A stretch of 64,000 bases of DNA, taken from Brevundimonas sp. MYb52. Lineage in GTDB: Bacteria > Pseudomonadota > Alphaproteobacteria > Caulobacterales > Caulobacteraceae. The notes beneath the pieces are model-generated. The model saw only the letters and a program-made list of their open reading frames with translations, had not been told where the DNA came from and ran no database searches. Of this stretch, positions 9,377 to 16,105 are shown in pieces; positions within the stretch are counted from its first letter, which is position 1; every line of letters starts with the position of its first letter. The DNA is taken from the NCBI RefSeq assembly GCF_002979535.1, contig NZ_PCPB01000002.1, positions 248,001 through 312,000 on the forward strand, written 5' to 3'. A program made the translations under genes and the position numbers.

Positions 9377-10513
9377 ATGGACTTCGCCCTCAACGACGAC
9401 CAGCGCGCCATCCAGGACGCGGCGCGGGCCTTTGCCGACGCCGAGTTGGCGCCGCACTCGGCCCAGTGGGACGAGGACAAGCATTTCCCGGTCGAGGTGA
9501 TGAAGTCGGCGGCCGAGATGGGCTTCTGCGGCATCTATACCGGCGAGGAACACGGCGGCATGGCCCTGGGCCGCGTCGAGGCCGCGGTGATCTTTGAGGA
9601 GTTGTCGCGCGGGGACGTGGCGACGGCGGCCTTCATCTCGATCCATAACATGGCCACGTGGATGATCGACAAGTTCGGGTCGGCCGACCTGCGCTCGCGC
9701 TTCGTGCCGTCGCTGGTGACGATGGACAAGATGGCCAGCTACTGCCTGACCGAGCCGGGCTCGGGGTCGGACGCGGCGGCGCTGCGGACGACGGCGGTGC
9801 GCGACGGCGACCACTATGTGCTGAATGGCTCCAAGGCCTTCATTTCTGGCGCGGGCGTGTCGGACGTCTATGTCGTCATGGTTCGCACCGGAGCCGAGGG
9901 CGCGCGCGGCGTCTCGACCATCGTGGTCGAGGCGGGAACGCCCGGCCTGTCGTTCGGGGCCAATGAGAAGAAGATGGGCTGGAACGCCCAGCCGACCGCC
10001 GTGGTCAGCTTCGACGACTGCCGCGTGCCGGTCGGCAATCTGGTGGGCGAGGAGGGCGCGGGCTTCAAGTACGCCATGGCCGGTCTGGACGGCGGGCGCC
10101 TGAACATCGCCGCCTGCTCGCTGGGCGGGGCGCGGCTGGCGCTGGAGACGGCGCAGGAATACGTCACCACCCGCAAGCAGTTCGGTCAGGCCATCGGCCA
10201 GTTCCAGGCCCTGCAGTTCCGCTTGGCCGACATGGCGACGGACCTAGAGGCGGCGCGCCTGATGGTGCAGCGCGGGGCCTGGGCCATCGACAATGACCAC
10301 CCGGAAAAGACCAAGTGGTGCGCCATGGCCAAGCGTCTGGCCACCGACGCCTGCTTCCAGCTGGCTGACGAGGCGCTGCAACTGCACGGCGGCTACGGCT
10401 ATCTGAAGGACTATCCGCTGGAGCGGATCGTGCGCGACCTGCGGGTCCACCGCATCCTGGAAGGCACCAACGAGATCATGCGCGTGATCATCGCGCGGGA
10501 GCTGGCGCGCTAA
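9377..10513 (+). CDS. Acyl-CoA dehydrogenase, probably isobutyryl-CoA dehydrogenase
   Basis: A 378-residue FAD-dependent acyl-CoA dehydrogenase that introduces the alpha-beta double bond and passes electrons to ETF. The FAD/substrate motif YCLTEPGSGSDAA and the catalytic glutamate Glu362 in ILEGTNEIMR are visible. The N-terminal AAFISIHNMATWMIDKFG segment resembles ACAD8/isobutyryl-CoA dehydrogenases. A 3-hydroxyisobutyryl-CoA hydrolase-like gene sits about 540 bp downstream on the same strand, so a role in valine breakdown is a reasonable inference. A short-chain or 2-methyl-branched acyl-CoA substrate is the alternative. Confidence 0.9.
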   Translation: MDFALNDDQRAIQDAARAFADAELAPHSAQWDEDKHFPVEVMKSAAEMGFCGIYTGEEHGGMALGRVEAAVIFEELSRGDVATAAFISIHNMATWMIDKFGSADLRSRFVPSLVTMDKMASYCLTEPGSGSDAAALRTTAVRDGDHYVLNGSKAFISGAGVSDVYVVMVRTGAEGARGVSTIVVEAGTPGLSFGANEKKMGWNAQPTAVVSFDDCRVPVGNLVGEEGAGFKYAMAGLDGGRLNIAACSLGGARLALETAQEYVTTRKQFGQAIGQFQALQFRLADMATDLEAARLMVQRGAWAIDNDHPEKTKWCAMAKRLATDACFQLADEALQLHGGYGYLKDYPLERIVRDLRVHRILEGTNEIMRVIIARELAR

Positions 10514-10516
10514 GCG

Positions 10517-10948
10517 TCAGCCGCAGCGCCTCGCCAGCGTCACCAGGGCGGCGGACTGGCCCAGATACCAGGGCTCGTCCGCCTCGTTCGGGGCGTGGAA
10601 ATCGACGTTGCGCGCCTGTTTCAGGGCGGCCTGTCCCTCGGGCGATAGAGTGTAGACCTGTCGGTCCATCTCATCGACGGAGTGCGTCAGGCTGTAGTCT
10701 GTGTTATCGATCGTCACGGCCAGGACGCGCTCGCTGGGGATGGCCGATCCCGGAAAATCATAGAAATACTGGAATGTAACCCGCCCGTCCGCACAGTGCG
10801 CGCGCGTGATGACCGAGGTGAAGTTCCAGCTCAGGAAACTGGCCACCGGGCCTTCGCCTGATACGTCATGCGCCACCCATTGTGCGCTCCTTTCATCGAC
10901 GGGAGTAGCAGTCAGGGTCAGGGCGGCTGTCACAGCGGCGATGAGCAT
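10517..10948 (-). CDS. Hypothetical secreted protein
   Basis: A 143-residue protein that I do not recognise. It begins with a short hydrophobic stretch (residues 2-14) ending in TATPVDE, which could be a Sec signal peptide. The mature part is mildly acidic, has a conserved-looking two-cysteine pattern (HCADG near residue 53 and the C-terminal RRCG) and contains a WYLGQSAALVTLARRCG tail. A good GAAAGG ribosome site precedes the ATG. It lies antiparallel between the two presumed valine-catabolism genes, ending 4 bp from the dehydrogenase stop. No function is inferred. Confidence 0.7.
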   Translation of the reverse strand: MLIAAVTAALTLTATPVDERSAQWVAHDVSGEGPVASFLSWNFTSVITRAHCADGRVTFQYFYDFPGSAIPSERVLAVTIDNTDYSLTHSVDEMDRQVYTLSPEGQAALKQARNVDFHAPNEADEPWYLGQSAALVTLARRCG

Positions 10949-11051
10949 GGGGAGCCTTTCGTTTGCAGACAGCGCATACCACCGGTGCGGCGGTGCGAAT
11001 GCAAGCGGGTCCTGGCTTTACCCGCGACGGCGTCGGCTCTAGATCGAGGCT

Positions 11052-12101
11052 ATGAGCATCGAAGCTGAAGTCATCACCCGCGTCGAGAACGGCGTCGGCC
11101 GCATCACCCTGAACCGGCCCAAGGCGATCCATGCGCTGAACCGGAGCATGTGCGAGACGATGATTGCGGCGCTGCTGGCCTGGCGTGGCGACGACGCCGT
11201 GAAGTCGGTCCTGATCGACCATGCCGGCGAGCGCGGATTCTGCGCCGGGGGCGATATCCGCATGATCGCCGAGAGCGGGTCAGGGGATGCGTCGGAGGCC
11301 AGAGCCTTCTTCAAGACCGAGTATCAGCTGAACCATCTGATGTTCGAATACCCCAAGCCGATCACGGCCATCGTCGACGGCATCGTCATGGGCGGCGGCG
11401 TGGGCATCAGCGAGCCGGCGGACGTCCGCATCGCCACCGAGCGCACTACCTACGCCATGCCCGAGACGGGCATCGGCCTGTTCCCCGATGTGGGCGGCGG
11501 CTGGTTCCTGCCGCGTCTGCCGGGACAGACCGGCGTCTGGCTGGCCCTGACGGGCGCACGGCTGAAGGCGGCGGATACGGTGGCGCTGGGTATTCACACC
11601 CATTTCGTGCCGAGCGATGGCGTCGAGGCGTTGAAGGCGGAATTGCTGGCCGCGGCCGGTGATCCCAAGGCTGTGGTTGACCGTCTCGCGGGTGACGCGG
11701 GTCCGGCTCCGCTCGACCCGCACCGTGAGGCCATCGACCGGCTGTTCGCCTTTGACACCGTCGAGGAGATCTTCGCCGCGCTGGAGGCCGACGGGTCGGA
11801 ATGGGCGCTGAAGCAGTTGGAGACGCTGAAGACCAAGTCGCCGCAGTCGCTGAAGGTCAGCCTGCGCCAGATCCGCACCGGGGCGCGGCTGTCGTCCTTC
11901 GCCGACAACATGGCTATGGAATATGCGCTGGGCGGCCGGGTGGTGCAAACCCACGACTTCCAGGAAGGCGTCCGCGCCGTCATCGTCGACAAGGACAATG
12001 CGCCGAAGTGGTCGCCCGCCGACCTGTCGGGCGTCAATGAGGCGACGCTGGACGCCCTGTTCGCGCCCCTGTCCGCCGACGAGGCCTGGTCGCCGCTCTG
12101 A
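11052..12101 (+). CDS. Enoyl-CoA hydratase/isomerase family, probable 3-hydroxyisobutyryl-CoA hydrolase
   Basis: A 349-residue crotonase-fold enzyme. The oxyanion-hole segments are GFCAGGDIRMIAE and MGGGVGISEPADVRIATE, and the catalytic acid region is MPETGIGLFPDVGGGW. The long C-terminal extension with LKTKSPQSLKVSLRQIR and the ADNMAMEYALGGR segment is characteristic of 3-hydroxyisobutyryl-CoA hydrolases (HIBCH), which release free 3-hydroxyisobutyrate in valine degradation. The neighbouring isobutyryl-CoA dehydrogenase-like gene supports the pathway. A generic enoyl-CoA hydratase is less likely because of the length and the SLKVSLRQ signature. Confidence 0.88.
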   Translation: MSIEAEVITRVENGVGRITLNRPKAIHALNRSMCETMIAALLAWRGDDAVKSVLIDHAGERGFCAGGDIRMIAESGSGDASEARAFFKTEYQLNHLMFEYPKPITAIVDGIVMGGGVGISEPADVRIATERTTYAMPETGIGLFPDVGGGWFLPRLPGQTGVWLALTGARLKAADTVALGIHTHFVPSDGVEALKAELLAAAGDPKAVVDRLAGDAGPAPLDPHREAIDRLFAFDTVEEIFAALEADGSEWALKQLETLKTKSPQSLKVSLRQIRTGARLSSFADNMAMEYALGGRVVQTHDFQEGVRAVIVDKDNAPKWSPADLSGVNEATLDALFAPLSADEAWSPL

Positions 12102-12126
12102 AAAGGTCGCTGCAGCGCAACATTTG

Positions 12127-12154
12127 TTGTTCCGAGACGCCTTGAGGGCTATCT
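12127..12154 (+). promoter_or_regulatory. Candidate promoter of the DAHP synthase gene
   Basis: TTGTTC (12127-12132) and CTATCT (12149-12154) are separated by 16 nt and resemble Caulobacter housekeeping promoters. The predicted start of transcription would fall at or next to the ATG at 12162, and no Shine-Dalgarno sequence is visible, so a leaderless transcript is possible. Confidence 0.3.
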
Positions 12155-12161
12155 AGACGGC

Positions 12162-13532
12162 ATGAGTAAGCGCTGGACCCCTGAATCCTGGAGAAACAAG
12201 CCCGTCGTGCATATGCCGACGGACTATCCTGACATGGCCGAACTGGCCCGTGTCGAAGACGAGCTGCGGGCCATGCCGCCCCTGGTGTTTGCCGGCGAGG
12301 CCCGCAAACTGACCCAGCATCTCGCGCAGGTGGAGGCGGGCGACGCCTTCCTGCTTCAGGGCGGCGACTGCGCCGAGAGCTTCAAGGAGTTCTCGACCGA
12401 CAACATCCGCGACACCTTCCGCCTGATCCTGCAGATGGCGGTGGTCCTGACCTTCGCCGGTCGCAAGCCGGTGGTGAAGGTCGGCCGCATCGCCGGTCAG
12501 TTCGCCAAGCCGCGCTCGTCGCCGCTGGAAGAGATCGGCGGGGTCGAGCTGCCGTCCTACCGCGGCGACATCATCAACGGCATGGGCTTCACGCCGGAAG
12601 AGCGCGTGCCCGATCCGCAGCGCCTGCTGAAGGCCTACAACCAGTCGGCCTCGACGCTGAACCTGCTGCGCGCCTTTGCCGGCGGCGGCTATGCCGATCT
12701 GTACAACATCCATCGCTGGACGCTTGGCTTTGCCGACAACGGCGCGGGCGCGGCCTACCGCGAACTGGCCGACAAGATCACCGAGGCCCTGGCCTTCATG
12801 GAGGCGGTCGGCGTCACGCCCGAGACGCATCCTGATCTGTCGCGTGTCGAGGTCTTCACCAGCCACGAAGCCCTACTGCTGAACGTCGAGAGCGCCCTGA
12901 CGCGTCTGGAAGGCTCGTCGGGCGAGTGGTTCGACACCTCGGCCCACATGCTGTGGATCGGCGAGCGCACCCGTCAGCTGGACGGCGCGCACATCGAGTT
13001 CATGCGCGGCATTTCGAACCCCATCGGCGTCAAGTGTGGGCCGACCATGACGGCGGAAGACATCCTGCCGCTGATCGACGCCCTGAACCCGAACAATATC
13101 CCGGGCCGTCTGACCCTGATCGGCCGCTTCGGCCACGACAAGGTCGGCGATCGCCTGCCGGCCCTGATGCGGGCGGTGAAGGCCGAGGGCAAGCGCGTCA
13201 TCTGGTCGATCGACCCGATGCACGGCAATACGCTCAAGGCCGCCAACGGCTACAAGACCCGGCCGTTCGACCGCGTCATGGGCGAGGTCCGCACCTTCAT
13301 CGACGTGGCGGAGGCCGAGGGCGTCCACCCCGGCGGCGTCCATCTGGAGATGACCGGTCAGAACGTCACCGAATGCCTGGGCGGCGCCCAGGCGGTGACT
13401 GAGGACGATCTGTCGAGCCGCTATCACACCCACTGCGATCCGCGTCTGAACGCGGATCAGGCGCTGGAACTGGCCTTCCTGGTGGCTGAACGCCTCAAGG
13501 CTGGCCGTCAGGCGCGCGCCGAGGCCGCGTGA
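12162..13532 (+). CDS. 3-deoxy-D-arabino-heptulosonate 7-phosphate synthase, class II
   Basis: A 456-residue class II (plant-type) DAHP synthase, the first shikimate-pathway enzyme, joining phosphoenolpyruvate and erythrose 4-phosphate. The metal-binding cysteine region [12 protein letters not shown] (about residues 62-74), the [12 protein letters not shown] segment, [12 protein letters not shown] and the metal histidine region DPMHGNT are all present. The length fits class II. The stop overlaps the prephenate dehydratase start, so flux into the pathway and the phenylalanine branch are co-expressed. Symbols for class II enzymes are used inconsistently (aroA, aroF, aroG), so none is given. Confidence 0.95.
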   Translation: MSKRWTPESWRNKPVVHMPTDYPDMAELARVEDELRAMPPLVFAGEARKLTQHLAQVEAGDAFLLQGGDCAESFKEFSTDNIRDTFRLILQMAVVLTFAGRKPVVKVGRIAGQFAKPRSSPLEEIGGVELPSYRGDIINGMGFTPEERVPDPQRLLKAYNQSASTLNLLRAFAGGGYADLYNIHRWTLGFADNGAGAAYRELADKITEALAFMEAVGVTPETHPDLSRVEVFTSHEALLLNVESALTRLEGSSGEWFDTSAHMLWIGERTRQLDGAHIEFMRGISNPIGVKCGPTMTAEDILPLIDALNPNNIPGRLTLIGRFGHDKVGDRLPALMRAVKAEGKRVIWSIDPMHGNTLKAANGYKTRPFDRVMGEVRTFIDVAEAEGVHPGGVHLEMTGQNVTECLGGAQAVTEDDLSSRYHTHCDPRLNADQALELAFLVAERLKAGRQARAEAA

Positions 13533-14101
13533 CCACGCCGACTGAAGACGAAGGACCGGGCCGCGTCGCCTATCAGGGCGCGCCCGGCGCCTTCAGCCAC
13601 GAAGCCTGCCTCGACCTGCGTCCGTGGGACGAGGCGGTTGGTTTTGAGACGTTTCAGGGGGCCATCGAGGCTCTGCTGTCGGGCGACTGCCAGTCGGCGC
13701 TGATCCCGGTCGAGAACTCGACCATCGGCGTGGTCGAGCCCGCCGCTACCCTGGTGCGCGAGGCGGGTCTGATGGTGGTCAGCGAGGCCTGGCGTCCGAT
13801 CCGGCTGGCCCTTCTAGGCCTGCCGGAGGCGCGTCTGTCGGACATCAGGACGGCCGAGAGTCACCCGGTGGCTTTGCAGCAGTGCTCCAAGGCTCTGGGT
13901 GAGATGAAGATCGCCTCGGTCGAGGTCTTCGATACTGGCGGCGCGGCTGCTGCGGTGGCCGAGGCGGGTGATCTGACCCGCGCGGCGGTCGCGCCCGCCC
14001 GCGCGGCCGAGGTCTATGGTCTGTCGGTTCTGCGCAACGATCTGCAGGATTTCAGCGACAACCGGACGCGATTTGTCCTGCTAAGCGCTCCAAGAGCCTG
14101 A
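13529..14101 (+). CDS. pheA: Prephenate dehydratase lacking an ACT domain
   Basis: A 190-residue prephenate dehydratase, converting prephenate to phenylpyruvate. The type II periplasmic-binding-like catalytic domain is complete: [15 protein letters not shown], the [10 protein letters not shown] motif and the catalytic DNRTRFVLL (Thr-Arg-Phe) near the end. Typical bacterial enzymes have about 280 residues and carry a C-terminal ACT domain that mediates phenylalanine feedback. Here the protein stops just after the TRF motif, and no ACT-coding frame follows. The GTG start overlaps the DAHP synthase stop by 4 nt, giving translational coupling. Loss of allosteric control is an inference. Confidence 0.9.
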   Translation: MTTPTEDEGPGRVAYQGAPGAFSHEACLDLRPWDEAVGFETFQGAIEALLSGDCQSALIPVENSTIGVVEPAATLVREAGLMVVSEAWRPIRLALLGLPEARLSDIRTAESHPVALQQCSKALGEMKIASVEVFDTGGAAAAVAEAGDLTRAAVAPARAAEVYGLSVLRNDLQDFSDNRTRFVLLSAPRA

Positions 14102-14112
14102 TCGGTTGAGGC

Positions 14113-14131
14113 GAAATCGCTTCGCGATTTC
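14113..14131. terminator. Perfect hairpin downstream of pheA
   Basis: Eight-base arms (GAAATCGC at 14113-14120 and GCGATTTC at 14124-14131) enclose a TTC loop just after the pheA stop. The 3' arm contains TTT followed by CTCC, so it may act as a weak intrinsic terminator of the DAHP synthase-pheA transcript. It may equally be part of an intergenic palindromic repeat together with the element at 14168-14216. Confidence 0.45.
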
Positions 14132-14167
14132 TCCGATGCCGAGAATCAGGCTCTCGCATTATTCTTG

Positions 14168-14216
14168 AGCGAATATCTGGGTTCGAATGTGAAAACATTC
14201 GAACCGATTTCGCTCT
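14168..14216. repeat. Long two-part palindromic element (REP-like)
   Basis: An 11-bp perfect inner stem (GGTTCGAATGT at 14180-14190, ACATTCGAACC at 14195-14205) closes a GAAA loop. An outer 7-bp stem (GAGCGAA at 14168-14174, TTCGCTC at 14210-14216) adds to it across a small internal loop. Its size and symmetry are like those of chromosomal repetitive extragenic palindromes. It is not a tRNA despite the GGTTCGAA core. Whether it recurs in the genome cannot be seen here. Confidence 0.6.
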
Positions 14217-14221
14217 GGGGC

Positions 14222-14250
14222 TTGACCGCGCATAGTCTTTGCGCGCTTAA
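14222..14250 (+). promoter_or_regulatory. Candidate promoter for the Phe/Tyr leader
   Basis: TTGACC (14222-14227) and GCTTAA (14245-14250) are spaced by 17 nt, 44 nt ahead of the leader peptide ATG. TTGACC is close to the Caulobacter -35 consensus, but the -10 match is only partial. Confidence 0.35.
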
Positions 14251-14293
14251 GGAAGGATCGGATCGACCCTGATCCTGAAACCGGACCGGATTC

Positions 14294-14395
14294 ATGTCCT
14301 CGCTGCGCGCACAACTGACCCTTGAAACCACCACGCGCGCGGTGGCCGGCTTTTATTTTGGCTACGGCTATTACGGCTTTCGATACGCCGGCTGA
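14294..14395 (+). CDS. Phe/Tyr-rich leader peptide
   Basis: A 33-codon open frame whose second half reads GFYFGYGYYGFRYAG. It contains three Phe and five Tyr codons within 12 positions, all after residue 19. Such runs are diagnostic of amino-acid attenuation leaders, where ribosome stalling on uncharged tRNA decides the folding of the downstream RNA. It lies 136 nt upstream of a chorismate mutase gene, the branch-point enzyme for Phe and Tyr. Only a weak ribosome site (GGA) is visible before the ATG. The peptide itself is not expected to have a function. Confidence 0.8.
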   Translation: MSSLRAQLTLETTTRAVAGFYFGYGYYGFRYAG

Positions 14396-14409
14396 GGCGT
14401 CGGGCTTTT
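14328..14409 (+). promoter_or_regulatory. Putative Phe/Tyr attenuator with alternative hairpins
   Basis: Three pairings can be drawn. (1) CCACC (14328-14332) with GGTGG (14341-14345), inside the leader frame and before the Phe/Tyr run. (2) GCCGGC (14345-14350) with the self-complementary copy GCCGGC (14387-14392), bracketing the Phe/Tyr codons. (3) ACGCC (14385-14389) with GGCGT (14396-14400), followed a few bases later by TTTT (14406-14409), a small terminator. Pairings 2 and 3 exclude each other. A ribosome stalled on the Phe/Tyr codons would alter the choice. The fold is drawn by eye and the terminator stem is short. Confidence 0.55.
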
Positions 14410-14531
14410 AACCAACCCTGACAGTCTCGCTGGCGACCGCTTCTCCTGAGCGGCCCCTGCACGCGTCCCTGCCTGATGTTTCGGCGGACGCGATCTCCCC
14501 ATCGAAATTCGAATGCCGAAAGCCAAATCCC

Positions 14532-15293
14532 ATGCCGCAATCCAACATCCAGCAAGTCTGGCCCGCTGAACAAGCCGAACTGAGCCCCGAGCAGAAGGCG
14601 CTGGCCGCCCTGCGCGCCGAGATCGACAGCCTGGACGATCAAATTCTCGAACTGTTCGAGCGCCGTCTCGCCGTCGCCGCCCAGGTGGGCAAGGCCAAGG
14701 ACGCCCCGACCGGCCCCCACACCAAGCTGCGCCCCGACCGCGAACAGGCCGTTCAGGCCCGCGTCCTGAAGCAGTGCGAACCGGAAAACCGCGAGGCGGT
14801 CGAGCACCTGTGGCGCGAGATCGTCGGCTGGGGTCTGGCCCGCCAGGGCCGCCTGCAGGTCCACGTCTGGGCGCCGATTGATCCGTCCAAGGCCGTGGAC
14901 GGCGCCCGTCTGCGTTTCGGCGCTGCCGCCGACATCAAGCTGGTCCGCGATCCGCAGGCTGCGCTGGCGCACGCCGCCGAAGGTCATGGTGTCGCCGTTC
15001 TGTCGATCAACACCGAGGACGCCTGGTGGATGGGTCTGCGTCGCGAATGGTCGATGCTGAGCGTCTTCGACGGCTACGGCGGCGAGACCCCGACCTCGCT
15101 GGCCGTGGGCAAGATCGATCCTCCGGCTCTGCCGACGGGCCGCCGCGTGGTGGTGACGGTCGGCGGCGACGCCGGCGACGGCTCGGGCGCGCGTCGTTGG
15201 GGCCTGAACACCAACCATGGCTGGACCCTGGCCCTGACCGACGCCGACGTGGCGCCGGGCGATGTGGAAGGCTGCGTCGGCGCTATCGGCTGA
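14532..15293 (+). CDS. Chorismate mutase (AroQ type) with a C-terminal extension
   Basis: A 253-residue protein. Residues about 20-105 form an AroQ-type chorismate mutase domain: ALAALRAEIDSLDDQILELF, ERRLAVAAQVGKAK and LKQCEPENREAVEHLWREI. This domain rearranges chorismate to prephenate for Phe and Tyr synthesis. Stand-alone AroQ enzymes have about 90-100 residues. Here about 145 further residues follow (with EDAWWMGLRREWSML), which may be a degenerate prephenate dehydratase-like or regulatory domain; that reading is uncertain. The gene follows the Phe/Tyr leader and probable attenuator, so supply of prephenate is likely tied to charged tRNA-Phe/Tyr. Confidence 0.85.
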   Translation: MPQSNIQQVWPAEQAELSPEQKALAALRAEIDSLDDQILELFERRLAVAAQVGKAKDAPTGPHTKLRPDREQAVQARVLKQCEPENREAVEHLWREIVGWGLARQGRLQVHVWAPIDPSKAVDGARLRFGAAADIKLVRDPQAALAHAAEGHGVAVLSINTEDAWWMGLRREWSMLSVFDGYGGETPTSLAVGKIDPPALPTGRRVVVTVGGDAGDGSGARRWGLNTNHGWTLALTDADVAPGDVEGCVGAIG

Positions 15294-15302
15294 CGGCGAG
15301 AG

Positions 15303-15318
15303 CTTAACGATCGTTAAG
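15303..15318. promoter_or_regulatory. 16-bp perfect palindrome with TTAA half sites
   Basis: CTTAACGATCGTTAAG is a perfect 16-bp palindrome lying 46 bp upstream of the SPOR lipoprotein start. It contains TTAA-N6-TTAA, close to the CtrA site TTAA-N7-TTAA but one base short. It may be an operator. A second hairpin (15329-15352, arms AACCC/GGGTT and GTCT/AGAC around CAAA) follows directly and could be the chorismate mutase terminator, although it has no T-run. Confidence 0.4.
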
Positions 15319-15364
15319 TCTGTTCCTCAACCCTGTCTCAAAAGACTGGGTTCAGCATGGCGGC

Positions 15365-16009
15365 ATGAAGGCTTCCGTCATCCTGCGGCTCGGATCGGTC
15401 AGCGCCCTTGCGGCGTTGCTGTCCGGCTGTGGCATGGCCGAGGCTGATCCGCACCGGTTCGAGGGCGTGGCTGAACGGATCGCCGCCATTCCTCTGTCAG
15501 CCAAGTCTGCGCCCACGCGGGAGCCCGCAGGGCCGCGCAACGCTGAAGAGGCGGGGCTGCGTCCGCTGAAGGTCGAGCTTCTGACGCCGCATCAACTTTG
15601 GGACGCCCGTGACGGGTTGACCTCCAAGGCTGCTGCGGTTCTGCCGGCCATGCCTCCTGTGTTTCATGATCCCGAGGCGCCGCCCGAGGTGCAGGCTGCG
15701 GCGTCCGTGCAGCGCGAGGCTCAGCCCTTGCGTCGGGTCGCCGTCACGGCGCCGTCTTCGGCTGTTCTGATTCAACTGGGCGCCTACGCCAGTCAAGCTT
15801 CGGCCCTGGCGGCGTGGGAACGGCTAGGACAGGGTGGCAGCGGCCTGAACCCGGTTTTCGAGCCGGTCGAGGTCAATGGGCGGCGACTGGTTCGGCTGAA
15901 GGTTCGTGCTGGATCGACCCAGGCCAGGGCCCTTTGCGAGCGCGCGGCGGCGTCCGATCCCTGGTGCGTTCGGGCCGCAGAGGCGGCGTCGTCCACAGGC
16001 GCGGCTTAA
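15365..16009 (+). CDS. SPOR domain lipoprotein
   Basis: A 214-residue probable outer-envelope lipoprotein. The signal peptide ends in the lipobox LLSGC (Cys22). A low-complexity Pro/Ala linker leads to a C-terminal SPOR-like domain from about residue 130 (AVLIQLGAYASQASALAAWERL and the VNGRRLVRLKVRAGS strand). SPOR domains bind denuded peptidoglycan at division sites, so a septal role is expected. Its place directly upstream of mipZ, on the same strand, fits a cell-division neighbourhood. The precise function is unknown. Confidence 0.82.
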   Translation: MKASVILRLGSVSALAALLSGCGMAEADPHRFEGVAERIAAIPLSAKSAPTREPAGPRNAEEAGLRPLKVELLTPHQLWDARDGLTSKAAAVLPAMPPVFHDPEAPPEVQAAASVQREAQPLRRVAVTAPSSAVLIQLGAYASQASALAAWERLGQGGSGLNPVFEPVEVNGRRLVRLKVRAGSTQARALCERAAASDPWCVRAAEAASSTGAA

Positions 16010-16016
16010 GGTTTCG

Positions 16017-16045
16017 TTGACGACTGACGCCCTTGGGCTGATCTA
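16017..16045 (+). promoter_or_regulatory. Candidate mipZ promoter
   Basis: TTGACG (16017-16022), a full match to the Caulobacter -35 element, is followed after 17 nt by GATCTA (16040-16045). This would give mipZ its own transcript with a leader of roughly 50 nt. The -10 match is weak. Confidence 0.4.
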
Positions 16046-16105
16046 GGGCGTCTGGGACGGGCCGCGACCGCTTGAGTCGCGACCGTCGAAACATTGGGGT
16101 CCAAC

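Noticed and set aside
14180..14205. A tRNA T-arm-like sequence (GGTTCGAA) in the pheA intergenic region
   Set aside because: It is the arm of a perfect palindrome with a GAAA loop and has no acceptor, D or anticodon arms.
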